A stretch of DNA of 64,000 bases, from NCBI GenBank assembly GCA_947579605.1, contig OX388311.1, forward strand, positions 26,910,951 through 26,974,950, in the 5' to 3' direction. Origin of the DNA: Athripsodes cinereus. Its lineage: Eukaryota > Arthropoda > Insecta > Trichoptera > Leptoceridae. Positions 1 to 13,000 of the stretch are shown here, in pieces (position 1 is the first letter of the stretch; every line of letters starts with the position of its first letter). Under the pieces are notes generated by a model, which did no database searches, had not been told where the DNA came from, and worked only from the letters and a program-made list of their open reading frames with translations. The translations under genes were made by a program, and so were the position numbers.

Positions 1-855
1 GTTTATGTTGTAATAGCCACGACAATTACTTACAGTTTGTTCTACACTTTGCTCTTTAACATACGACGATGAGTAATTACATTGCAGATAGTGATGATGT
101 ACACAATCAATACCCGTACATACAATTGTGACCGCACAGACCTACTTTTAAGGACAATATACTGCTGACATGTACATCACAATATTAAATTAAGTTGTAA
201 ATTGCAGAAATGTATTGTTTAAATACAACATACTAATTACTCAGCAGGTGTAAATCCACACTCATTATTACTAATAATTAATTTGCATAATCTATTTAAT
301 ATACATACATTTCTTAGTTTCTAATTTATTTAATATGTATGTTGTATCCATTGATTCTGTGATTGGTTATCCATATAATGTCAGTAATTTGCTAATTGAA
401 GTTTTTATTCAACAATACTGCAGACTTATTGTGATGCTGTTAAATATTAATGTTAAATGTTCAACTTGCATCTTTAGATTCACCTTTATAATAATAAATA
501 AATAAAATAATGTATCATTTTAAATCTGTAGTTGTTAATTTTCTATTTAAAATACTAGTAAGATTTTTTACACAAACTTTTAATTATCTCGTGTAAAAAG
601 AATTTTACAAATATACTTTAAAGTCTTTCCCCATTGTGTATTTAGAAAGATTTGTCATGTAAAATTATGCTTGCCTATTTATTTCAAGGCAAACCTAGGG
701 TCCATATGAATACTACGTAAGATAGCATTTATTATGAAGACGGAGTAGGCAGGTGCATAGATTATTGTGAATTCTTTTTATTGCATTCTTAATTTGTGAC
801 TAAATTTACAAAGAATTGAAATATTCTTGTTGAATTTGTTGTTTTGTCTTTTCAG
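1..855 (+). other. ACOX intron (5' part off-window)
   Basis: AT-rich sequence ending in a good polypyrimidine tract and ttttcag acceptor. I see no coding exon, repeat or other supported feature in it. Confidence 0.7.
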
Positions 856-1024
856 AGAGATCATTGGTGGAAGGTTGGGTTCAGCTATTTTAAAGGATGG
901 TTCCCCCCTGACTCTTCACTATGTGATGTTCATCCCAACTCTTATGGGTCAGGGTACGTTGGTACAACAGGCTGAGTGGATCACTAGGGCATGGAATTGT
1001 AACATTATTGGCACATATGCTCAG
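856..1024 (+). CDS. ACOX1: ACOX exon a (first exon in window)
   Basis: Acceptor ttttcag ends at 855 and donor gtgagt starts at 1025. The first base (856) completes a codon begun in an exon off the window; the exon ends in phase 0. It encodes [20 protein letters not shown] and then [20 protein letters not shown] up to NIIGTYAQ, matching the acyl-CoA oxidase N-terminal helical domain just before the conserved T-E-L/M-G-H-G loop. The frame stays open past the donor, but the reading there is not oxidase-like. Confidence 0.93.
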
Positions 1025-4000
1025 GTGAGTTTTTATCAAAATAAATCACAGCATCATGAATTGAATTTTAAGGGAATTTTCAGTGTTCCTTTTAAGAAAA
1101 TAATTATTTTTATTTATTTTTTTCATTCACTGACATTACAACATATGAGACGTAATAACTGCGATACAATGAAATTTCTTTACAAAGTAATTTGTGGTTA
1201 ACGTATTGTTTGTGAAACTGTTCATTTTTAATAATTGCTGACGATTCCAAGTTCCAAATCAATGTCTGCAGATGATAAGAAAAATAAATAACGAGTAAAA
1301 TAATAAAGAATACTTTACTAAGCATTTTGCGCCAATTGAATAACCTCTTTCTGAAATATTTTTAAGTAAATGAAACCATCGCCATAGGAACAGTGTATTG
1401 TGAAAGAGGGTTATCTTGAACATTGCCTACCTTGCAGGTCCAAAACAGATTTATTTTGATTAACTAATATTAGATACAGTGGAACTTCTCATAACGAGTT
1501 TAATTCGTTCTAGACTCTTACTCGTTATGCGAAACACTCGTTATGCGAAACATATTTTTCTATAGAAATCAATGTAAAATACAATAATGCGTTCCATGCC
1601 GAAAAAATAAGTATTATTGGAGTATTTAATGATTTTTTTTATTTACGTTTATTCAAATAAAATTACTTGTAAAAGAGTGTAATAACTTGAAATACAATTT
1701 AGATTAGGAAAATAACGTATCTAAATAAAAATATTAATTTATGACAAATAATTTACTATTTTTAACTAGAAAATTAACCGTTAACGTAACCGTTTCGTCG
1801 ACATTCTTGACACTCCCTTTGAAGCATCCATCTTCTAAATTTTATCTTTGTTCTTGAGAATAGTGCAGATCGTTGATGTTGACCGATAGTATGTGCGCGC
1901 TAGACATGCCACGCTCACACCTTGTTCTTGCTTTTCAATGATTTTATGTTTCATTTCAACAGCTATTTTTATTTTCTTTTGGCTGTCTTCTTGTGTTTCT
2001 TTCTTCGGGGACAATTTTGAACGGATTATAATACTTTGCACATAAAAAAATATTTATAATATCAATACAAATTTTGGAAGAATGGGTGACCACATGCGAA
2101 ACCAAGGCGCTAACGGAGCAAGTGCTAAACACAGACTGATGTACTGGCGCGGAAGTCCTGGCTCACAAGGTCACAAGTGAATGTCGTGAAAAAGGGACTT
2201 ACCCTTTCTCTGTAACTCGTTATGCGAAACATCGCTCGTTATGGGAGCAACTTTTTCCCCTTTTTTTTTTGCTCGTTATGAGAGGTGCTCGTTATGAGAG
2301 GTTCCACTGTATTCTCATAAAGTTAACTAGTTTTGGTGATCAGTGATATGTGGTAATAGAGACTGAACTAATTTCATCTACTGAATTCCCAGTAGTCTAA
2401 AATACCTCTCACAATATATTGTTCTAGATAATGATTGAATGCATGAAATTATATTATGTGTTAGAAATGTTATAATAGAGATGTTATTCTGTTGACACCA
2501 AATCTCTCGAACGGATTTTGTCTTGTCTTTTCACTGTACAAATTTTTAATCATTACAACACTGTAGCTGTATACTGGCATTAACTTTTATTATGTTCATA
2601 AGTTTGAATTGTCATTGTTTATTATATATTATTTCAGAAGTGATCATTCAAATTTATCAATTTCATTATCTCTTTGTTTTCTGTGTAGGTATTATAAGTA
2701 CTCGCATATATTTATTAAAGTGAAGATGCATTGAAATTATTATATTATAAACTTTGAACCTGTTGTGGTACTATTATTTTTTTTACATGATTCTCTAATA
2801 ACTAAAAACTATTGTAGGATTTCAACAAAATATCTATTTTTATATTTTATTTAGTTAATGTTGGCTTCACATAGTAAAAATATTTAAACTTAATCATCCA
2901 TGACCTCAGTTGCCCTTTCAGTGTACCTAATCATCTTGTTTGTATGATTATGCTTGAAAAGGTGTTTTCGCAGAGCATATAATAAATGTACATACTATAC
3001 ATACTATAACTCAAAGTCATACTCACAAATACTAGGTTTTTTTACAAGATGCCTCACTTACTACTCTTTTTTTTACAATATCCAAGTATGCCTTTTTTTT
3101 TTCCTCCATCCAAAGACCTTGCCCACCTCGACTTCTAGATGTAGTCCATTGTGGGATTTAGTCCTTAGATGTCTTCCCACAGACCTAAAACCTGAAAGAA
3201 ATTCAAAATTTTGTGTGGGTTAGTTCCTTTGATCTGTTCTTGATCAGGAAAGTGTGAGCCAATTATTTTGGCTCTTGTTTGCATTATAGGTTCACATTCT
3301 GTGAGTAGATGCAAAGGAGTTTCATGTTCATTCATGCAGAATCTGCACAGATACATGTCTGTTAGCTTCATTATACATAAGTGTTTATTGAGTCTACAGT
3401 GTCCCGTTAGTACTCTGGTGAGAATTCTTAGGTTCTCTTTATTAAGTTCGAGAAAGTCTCTACTTTTCTTTGATGAGAAACCTTTGATCAGGGTTTTCGC
3501 ATGTTTCTGTCCTGGTATTGTTAACCAGTTATTAATAGCTTTTTCTTGCATTCTTCCATAGAGTGCTGTTTTTAAAGTGCTATTTGTAATGGGGCAGTGA
3601 GGCTCTGGTCCATAGGTCAGCGTGTCAGCCCCCTTGTTGGCCATTTTATCCGCCTCTTCATTACCCTCATAGTTAGAGTGTCCTGGCACCCATCTTAATA
3701 CAATTTTATTGTTATTTTCTATTGATAATTTGTTCAATACATTGATACAGTTTTGAACTGTAACAGAGTTTACTTTACAGGAGTCTAGTGCTTTAAGTGC
3801 AGCTTGACTGTCTGAGTAAATGTAAATTTTTTTTATTTCTGTATTTCCTATTTATATTTTCATAGGCACATATTGTTATCGCAGTTATTTCTGCTTGAAA
3901 GATAGTTGCATTTTGGCCCAGGTGTTTGCATATTTTTGCTTTTGGTGATATACCATATACACCTGAGCCCGTGCTGTTTATCTTTTTAGATCCATCTGTG

Positions 4001-7000
4001 TACCAAATCATGGCACCATTTGGTTCCTGATACCAATTTTCTTTGATATCTGATCTGGATTGGATTTCTACTTTGTATGGTTTGGCAAAGTGGTAGATAT
4101 TTTTCATTTTATCTTTTGGTAAACTAATTATATCATCTTTTTCTATTTCTATATTTAGTTTTGATTCAGAGAGCATGCTTATTTTATGTGCTTCTACTAC
4201 TACTACTATACCATCACGGCATATCCCACAAGTGGGGTAGCCAGCAGATCAGCTGCATGTAAGAAACATGCAAACTGTCCTCTTCGTGCTAATATAAAAT
4301 CAAGACATTCAGGATGAGTGGCAAGCCTCATCGCTGAATTTAAGAAGTAAAATGTCTTAATTTTTTCGAACACCTGCCTTTTACAGGACACTCGAAAACT
4401 TACGCAGAAGAGTGGGAGACCAATTCTTTACCGGGTGCTCCACGGGATATTATAGCTCCACGGCTCCTTTATGTGCTTCTCCAATTGTCAATCTTATTAT
4501 TCCCTCTTTTACCACCTTTTCTAAGTAAAGGTGTAGCGGCGGTAGATTGAGCATTGCTTCTAATGAAGCTGTAGGAGTTGTATGTAGTGCTCCTGTTACT
4601 AATAAACAGGCCATTCTTTGTAGTCTGTTTAGCTTTTCAATACATCCCTTTTGTTCTAGTTTATTGTTCCAAACTATTGATGCATATGATACAATTGGTC
4701 TTACTACCGCAGCATATAACCAGAGCATTAGTTTGGGTTTTATTCCCCAATTATTTCCTACCAATCTTCGGCAGGTCCATAAGGCCTTTGTAACTTTTTG
4801 TGTTACTTTATTAACATGTTCAGTCCAAGTGAGTTTATTATCTAGTGTGATGCCTAGATATTTTGTCTCTTTGGAAAAGTTTATTGTATTTCCAAAAAAG
4901 ATTGGTTTGGTTAGCTTTTCAAGCTTTTCTTTCCTTGTAAATGGGATTAGAGTTGTTTTACTAGTATTAACTGTTAACCCATTCGTAATGCACCAGTGTT
5001 CTACCATCTTTAGCGCATTCTGCATTAATTCAGAGATAATGTCATATTCTTTACCTCTGATTATTATAACTATGTCATCAGCATAGCTTTGTGCATTATA
5101 ACCATTGTCATTGAGCTTGCATATTAAACTGTCTGCAACTAGTGTCCACAGTAGAGGTGAAAGAACACCTCCCTGTGGGCATCCTTTGACAGTTTTAGCC
5201 TTTAATGTTTCATTTTGTAGGCTTATTTTAATGTATCTGTTTGACAACATGTCATTGATCCATTTTATTACGGTGGGTTCTACCTGTTTTTGCTTTAGTC
5301 CATTTATTAAGACTTCTGTTGGGACCCCATCAAAGGCCCCTTCTATATCTAGGAAGGCACATAAAGCAATTTCACCGTTCGATAGTGTTTTCTGTATGTT
5401 ATCCACTATTTCTATGAGGGCAGTCTCTGTTGATTTGCCTTCTTGATATGCATGTTGTTTTATGTGTACAGGGTATTTTTGTAGGGTGTTGTCTACAAGA
5501 TATCTATGGATTACTTTTTCCATTGTTTTAAGCATGAACGAGGATAGACTTATTGGTCTGTATGCTTTTGGTGTATCATAACATTCCTTGTTAGATTTTG
5601 GAATGTATGTTACTTTGACAGTTTTCCAGCTTTGTGGTATATAACCCCATGCTAGGCTTGCTCTGAATATTTTAAGTAGTGTTGGAGTTATTGTTTCAAT
5701 TCCATACTGCAATAGAGCAGGGAATATTTCATCTTCTCCACTACTTTTGTAAGGTTCAAATGAGTTGATTGCCCATTTGACTTTGTTGGGTCTGAAGATT
5801 TTCGATGCAATTCTCCAATCTTCTATACCCGGTTTACTGATTTCAGAATATGTTTTTTCAATTTCCTCTACTATCTCGCACCCTGGAAAGTGGGTTTTCG
5901 CAAGCAGGATTAGAGTCTCTTTTTCTGTTTCAGTATAACAATCATCTTGATTCTTTAAGAACCCTATTTCTGGCTCTTTTTGTTTTGCTAGGATTTTATT
6001 GATTCTAGCTGTTTCTGTAGTGGTTTTTATTGTACCACAAAATGTTCTCCAGGAGTTTGTTTTTGCTTTCATGATTGTCTTATGGTATTGGTATATGGGT
6101 TAGTTGGAAGATATTGCGCTTCAGCAATAAACTCGCCCATTGCACAAAATTATTAATTCTATTGTTGTGATACCATGTTTTTTGTTCTTCTTTACATATT
6201 GATTTTGTGCAATAAAGTTATTATTATTATTATTATTATTATTATAAAAGGTATCCTAGTAATTGATTACCTTGGAAAAGACAGAAAATTTACAAACAAA
6301 TATTACTCCAAACTTTTTAACCAATCTGGATGGCGAAATTCGCGAAAAGAGGCCTGGTATGAAGAAACAAAAATCATCTTTCACCAAGACAACGCACCTG
6401 TACACAAGAGTGTGTTGGCGATGGGAAAACTGCAAGATTTGGGGTATGACTTGCTCATCCATCACCACTTTTCTCCTGATTTGGCACATTCAGAGTTCTT
6501 GGTTCCCAAACTTCAAGAAATTTGTTTCTGGGAAGCTCTTCGTATCCAATGAAGAAGTTGAAAGGGCTGTAGATGAATATTTTCGCAACCTTCCAGACTT
6601 TCACTTCCTGGAAGGAGTACTGATGTTGGAGAAACTCTGGATCAAGTGTATTGAAGTCAAGGGAGATTATGTAGTAAAATAAAAATAAAAAAAATCTGAA
6701 AACCGCAGTCTTTCATTGTCAGGCCGAGAACTTTTCACCCCACCCTCGTAATGATACATGTTGATTGATTTCTCCTTAAGCGTTTTCATGCTCTTCTTTC
6801 ATGATAAGAAGTTTCATTCATTCTTGATCTAATTTTATTTTTATCATTTCTATTTCCAATCTTTCTTTTTCCTTTAAAACTTTGCTATCTGCATTAAAAT
6901 TTTCTTCGCACATATCTTCAACCTCTTCTTCTTCGCACAGACCTTTTTCTTTCAATGCGTTTATTTGGGTATCAAAATTCTTGTGTGGTATGAAAATATT

Positions 7001-10000
7001 CACACATGCGTCATTTTAAATATGCAATGGCGATATACTCTACCAGTTTGTCTAACGTTCTGCCTCTCTATATATCCTCAAATATTTGAGGATGAAATTA
7101 TCTTGAAGATTTTTTTATATTAGGCATAAATAGGCATAGGGACGGGCTGCCGTAATCTTATAAATAATAATAATAATAAATAGGCATCGGTATTGGTATA
7201 TGGGTTAGTTGGAAGATATTGCGCTTCAGCAATAAACTCGCCCATTGCACAAAATTATTAATTCTATTGTTGTGATACCATGTTTTTTGTTCTTCTTTAC
7301 ATATTGATTTTGTGCAATAAAGTTATTATTATTATTATTATTATTATTCAGTCAGGGACATTCTGTATTCATCCCAGGTACCATGTGCCTTAGCTTTATT
7401 GAAAAGCTTTCTAGTTTTAGTCCTTATTGTGGAAAGATGGTTGTTCCACCAAGGTACATCTTTATTCTCTGTTTTGGTTTTAACAGGACAATTTCTTTCA
7501 AAAGATTTTTTTAGATTCTCTGTGAGAGAATCATTAGTAAGATCAATGCTTTTTGGGTCTCTGATTGCTCCGGTTGGGGTTAACTCCTCCCGAAGGTCCT
7601 GATTATAGTTACTCCAATTTGTTGATCTTTTATTCCTGTATTTTACAGTTGTTTTCTCCATATTTTTTATGCAATATGTTATTTGTCTGTGATCGGAGGC
7701 TGATTCCTCCGACAGTACATGCCAATTTGTTATTTCTTTACTGATGTTGTCAGTACATAACGTTAAGTCTAGTACTTTAGATCTAGCTCTGGTAATGAAT
7801 GTGGGTTTATTCCCTTTATTCAATATGTTTAGATTATGTGTTAATATAAAATCTAATAAATTCTCACCTCTTTGGTTACAGTCAGTGCTTCCCCAAATTG
7901 TGTGGTGAGCATTTGCATCACAACTTATTAATTAGTGGTGCTTTATTCCTTTTTGCAAATCCTATGAGTTCCTCAAGGATTGTAAATGGTAATATCTCAT
8001 CTCCAGCAAAGTAAGCTGAGCAAATGATGAGTTTTTTATTATGTATTTCATTATAAATTATTGCTGCAACAAGATCTCTTGTGCAGAATTCTGGAATATT
8101 TGTAAACTTTATATTCTTATTTATTACAATACAGGCTCTGGGTCTACAGTTGCTATTGCAGGCTATTACGTTTCCTGCATAGCTTAAACCACATATCCTA
8201 TTGTCGATTGTCCAGGGCTCCTGCAACAATAAAGCTATTAAATTTTCATTTAGTAGTTTTTTACCAGCCAGGGCTGAAGCTGCCCTGGCACAGTGTAAAT
8301 TAGGTTGAAGAAACTTACCCATGTTCTTCGACCTTACTGGATTATTATCCATTCTCGAGCAGCCTACTGTTTTTTCTGCTCCTTGGTGGTCTTCTTGGCT
8401 TTGACCACCATCCAGTCTGCAACACTTCTGGGCCTTGTTGCCAAACTTTTGCTTGAAGGAGAGCACCCTTGAGACTCACCTCCTTCAGCTGTTGCCATTT
8501 GAGTGGCTCCGCTAACGAGTTCCACGGCCCCCGCCACAGGCGGTCCACCCTCCCCTGAGACCCCCATCCGTTTAGCCACAGGTGCCTGTCCCGAAGGTTG
8601 AGCAGCAGGGGCCTGTCTTTTGGGGACCTCAGAGATGGAATTACTGGCCTCCGAGCGTTCTGCATTCTGCACCAGTCCTTTAAGTCCAGCAGCAGCTGCA
8701 TCACGCTCGGAGACATTCGGTTCACGACCGCCAGTGATAGGGGCAGTTTCCCTCGCAACGGAGCCAGATGGTTTTGGCATTTCCTCCGCTTTGGGAGTCT
8801 TGTTGGCACTCTTTGTCGTTCTTATCTTGAACAACATTCTGCCCATTCCCATAAAGGGCTTGTTATTACAAGCAGCTAGTACCTTTACGGCTTCCTCATC
8901 TACTGAGAAAGCCATCATTTGGCAGTCCGCTGCGTTCTTAACATTAAGGACTCTCCAGCCCTTTGTGTCCAGGCCTTTATTCATGACCTGGAGATATCTC
9001 AGCACGTGAATAGGGTTCCACCTAATCAGGCCTGGGATCTTGCCAATCACCACACTCATTCTTGGCAATTCATGACCCGGGATAACCCTTAGGTCAGCTC
9101 CCTCCCACACCTTCAGAGCTGGCACTAAGGATTTAACCCAGTCTAGGGTCTCCTTGTTATGGCAAGTCATCGCAATGAGCCCTTTCTTGATCTCAGTCGA
9201 TTCGAAGATTGGGACAAATCCCTCTCCCGAAAAGACTAATTTGTGCATAACCTGGATGACTGTGCTTTCCACGATGACGAGCTGCTTTTCAGTCAGCGGC
9301 TCCCTCTCTGGATCTCCGCAGATGCCGATCCTGAGACCTGCTGCGGCGTCACGGTAGGACTTGACTTCTGCCCTGCCCCGTTTTGCTAGTCCACTGTCGG
9401 GACTCTCAGTACGCCTTTGACCAACTCCAAAACATATATTTTATTGTTTAAGTCCGGTTTTGGCCAGCCGGTAAATGGCCAACCTATGAGGAAAATTTTG
9501 GTTTAGTGTGCGGATAAATGGAAGTCTATAACTCCCGAGATATCGGGGTGTGATGTATTTCTCTCTTCAATGTTCAATTTGTATGACGACTGTGTTGGTC
9601 GGCCTGCCTAATGACCCGTTTGAGAGGAAAATTTTGGCTTGAGCGTGCAGATAAATAGGTCACAATCACAGTCTCCTGAGATATTTCATTGTGTGATGGG
9701 TCTCTCTTCGGTGTTCAAACGATAAGTGTAGAATAAACAAAGATATATTTAATTTATCTCAGAATGTTATTTAATTTTTATATCCATGTTAATAGTCAAA
9801 CGTTTTCATTTCTTATCTATCTGAAATACTTCATATTTATTATTCCCCTTGGTGATAATGCTTAATTTATTGTTGTGTTGAAATTTATTATTTGTATTTT
9901 AATCTTTATTTTATTATTATTTTTATTTATCGCTACCGTTTCTCATTTGATAAAATAAATTTTCACACCTCCCAGTATAGGTGGATTTTCCCTTGTGTTT

Positions 10001-13000
10001 AATATAATTCTGGCATCTCATTGAAGAAATATATCTGATCAAACACTATCAGCGTTAATCCTTTTTTACTTATCTGTTACAGTAACAAATTCTCTGTATT
10101 TAATTTATTGAGAGATAACATTATGTTCCAATGGATTATGCTGATTGATATAGATATTTCATTTTGATTCACATGCCTGGAAAACACATTAAAATGTCTG
10201 ATATTTTTGGAAGATTAATTGTCGTACAAAACCCTCAAATACTCTTGACAAAAAGAAACACGCTTATGTCATGAAAGTGCAGTAGGTCGGCAGCAGGGGT
10301 TTTGACCCCAATCTCTTGATTGAAATATTGAGAAGTATCGAAAAAGTCATAGATTCTTATTCATTTTAGTCTCTACCTTACATTAACAATATTCAAAAGA
10401 TTATACATGTGACAAAAATCAATATGCAAAAATGGTTTTCGTAATACTGACGAGTACTAAATGGAGATGTTTGACAAAATTTGGTGATTAACTTTTTTTC
10501 AAGTAGATATGTTCTAAAAAATCTTGAGGGTAATAAGAGAAAAGAATATTCACTTGAAACATAATATGAAAATATTTATTATTAGTTGAACAAAAAATTT
10601 ACATAAATAAGATACATTGAGTTATTATAATGATACATGTTGATTGATTTCTCCTTAAGCGTTTTCATGCTCTTCTTTCATGATAAGAAGTTTCATTAAT
10701 TCTTGATCTAATTTTATTTTTATCATTTCTATTTCCAATCTTTCTTTTTCCTTTAAAACTTTGCTATCTGCATTAAAATTTTCTTCGCACATATCTTCAA
10801 CCTCTTCTTCTTCGCACAGACCTTTTTCTTTCAATGCGTTTATTTGGGTATCAAAATTCTTGTGTGGTATGAAAATATTCACACATGCGTCATTTTAAAT
10901 ATGCAATGGCGATATACTCTACCAGTTTGTCTAACGTTCTGCCTCTCTATATATCCTCAAATATTTGAGGATGAAATTATCTTGAATATTTTTTTATATT
11001 AGGCATAAATAGGCATCCAATTTTTATTTATGTAAACACATTTCAATTACTCATTATAGACTTTGTCTTTACATGAGATTTATGATCAGATGTTCACTGT
11101 TTTGGATTGTTATTTACTTCAATTGGTATTTGTTAAATTTTTCCTTGTTTTTATAATAATGACCATTAAAAATCATAAGAGTAAATATAAAATAAACTGG
11201 TTTTAGTGTGTTTTTTAAGTGTGCAATATATGTACATCCTAATACTAATATGTGATTTCACTTCAGTAGTTCTTGCATAGCAACTCTTAATATGATTATC
11301 TTCTTCTTCTTCTATCAGTGCTGCATCAGGTCCCCCCCCCCCCCGACTTTGGCGATCACTCTGGAGAATGCCTCCCTATGATTCACTCTGAAATTCACGC
11401 TGTGCGTTCCAGTTCTCCCATTCGTGTTATACCAGTCCATTGTCGTATATTCCACAGCCACGACATCTGCCTTCTTCCTACTCTATGACGTTCCTCAATC
11501 TTGCCTTCTATTATCAACTGCAGAAGTCGATATTTATCGCCTCGCAGGATGTGGCCCAAATATGAGACTTAATGAGCCTTAATATTTGTCAGGAGCTCTC
11601 TATTTGTATGTGCTCTGCGTAGTAGGTACTTCTGTTTTGGGCCCCAAGTCTGTCCACGGTATTGGAAGCATTCTTCGATGAATCCACATCTCGAATGCCT
11701 GCAACCGGTTCATTGTGTTAACCTTAAGTGTCCAAGTTTCGCAACCATACAACAAAACAGATCAGATATAACACTTAATCATTCTCTGACGGAGCTTCAA
11801 ATTAAGGTTATCATTGCAGAAAAGTGCTTTCATCTTATTAAAAGTGGCTCTTGCTATTTGAATTCTGCGTTTCACCTCTACATCGGATTATAGTTATTGT
11901 AAATTATATAATACAAAATTTGAACTCCCATACTTACAAATAAAATGCTATTTAATTAGACATACATATTGTTAAACCAGACTAAATGCAAAAATATTCT
12001 TACAAAACAATTTGTTTTCTCTGGTAAAGTCAACTCTTTACCCATAAAACATTTGTTCTATGTTACACTTATTCAACTTTATACAGAAAAATCTATTTAT
12101 ATTCATATGAATAATTTCCGTTATTTAAATTTAGAATTTTTCAAATAGCAGTTGTTTTATGGTTAAAATGCACCAAAAACATTTGAAATGTATAAGGAAT
12201 AATTTTAGCCAGGTGTAATAATTGGAATAGCAGTTATTCTGTCAGAAATCCAAGATTCGATAGATGTCATACCTATACAATGTTGCACACATCATTACAG
12301 AAACAACTATTACTTTCAGCAAATAAATGAGACAAACAAAAAATAAATTCTTAATATATTTTCTATTGTTTCAGACTGAATTGGGTCACGGTACTTTTGT
12401 CAGAGGTTTGGAGACCACAGCCGAGTATGATGAGCAGACTCAGGAGTTTGTTCTCAACAGTCCAACTCTTACTTCTTACAAATGGTGGCCTGGTGGTTGT
12501 AAGTATACTTCATTCATTCTTTTTAATCCACGAGTTTGTCATAAGTAGTGAGAAAATGAGATAATAAATTTATGGAAAGTAGATTAAGTACAAAAAAAAA
12601 ACTTTGTAAAGAAATTAAGATCTAACTTTATTTTTTAGTGGGCCACACAGCAAATTATGCAGTAGTTTTAGCTCAGCTGCACACTAAAGGAGAATGTCAT
12701 GGTATACATGCCTTTATAGTCCAACTGAGAGATGAGGAAACCCATATGCCCATGCCAGGAATCAAGATTGGAGAAATTGGAACTAAACTAGGAATGAACG
12801 GTACTAATAATGGATATCTTGGATTGGAAAAAGTCAGGATTCCCAGGATGCACATGCTTATGAAGAATGCTCAGGTTTTGGAGGTGAATCTGTAAAATAT
12901 TATTTCATACTAAAGAGCAAGTAAAACAGTAGGGATACTATCCTTATTATGTTATTAGCGATGTGCTGACACATATTTCTTGAGTTATAATTCTCCTACA

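Larger units (their letters stand above)
3092..9730 (-). mobile_element. Non-LTR retrotransposon with APE, RT and RNase H (LOA/I-like), interrupted and decayed
   Basis: Reading right to left: tandem 5' UTR monomers (about 9460-9725), ORF1 (about 9443-8364), ORF2 starting at 8352 with apurinic-type endonuclease, reverse transcriptase (4450-6072) and RNase H (3165-4176), then a short 3' UTR ending in a ten-base A tract (T run at about 3094-3103). The RNase H domain and two-ORF layout fit the I/LOA group; the exact clade needs a tree. Two later insertions break it: a SINE at 4196-4467 and a composite block at 6084-7348. There are at least two frameshifts (about 7921-7935 and 3825-3860). Both ORFs are still largely open, so the copy is not very old. 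I found no convincing target duplication. Confidence 0.85.
1025..12374 (+). other. 11.35-kb ACOX intron packed with nested transposable elements
   Basis: Bounded by the gtgagt donor at 1025 and the tttcag acceptor at 12374; both flanking exons are phase 0 and read directly into each other. It holds a pogo/Tigger-like element (1477-2309), a minus-strand non-LTR retrotransposon (about 3092-9730) carrying two separate insertions, a second copy of a 390-bp repeat (10630-11016) and an RTE-like fragment (11297-11893). The rest (1025-1476, 2310-3091, 9731-10629, 11017-11296, 11894-12374) is AT-rich with nothing I can identify. Confidence 0.85.

Noticed and set aside
1025..1201. Open frame continuing beyond the first visible ACOX exon
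   Set aside because: The sequence after the gtgagt donor no longer resembles the family, and the next exon fits phase 0 exactly.
4206..4391. 61-codon minus-strand ORF inside the LINE
   Set aside because: It lies wholly within the SINE, and other copies of the family are broken in this frame.
6084..7348. LTR retrotransposon bounded by the 160-bp repeats
   Set aside because: No TG..CA ends, primer-binding site, polypurine tract or gag/pol between them; repeats end in (TTA)n tails.
8345..8809. 154-codon frame overlapping LINE ORF1
   Set aside because: Shadow frame produced by the GC-rich ORF1; low-complexity content with no family match.
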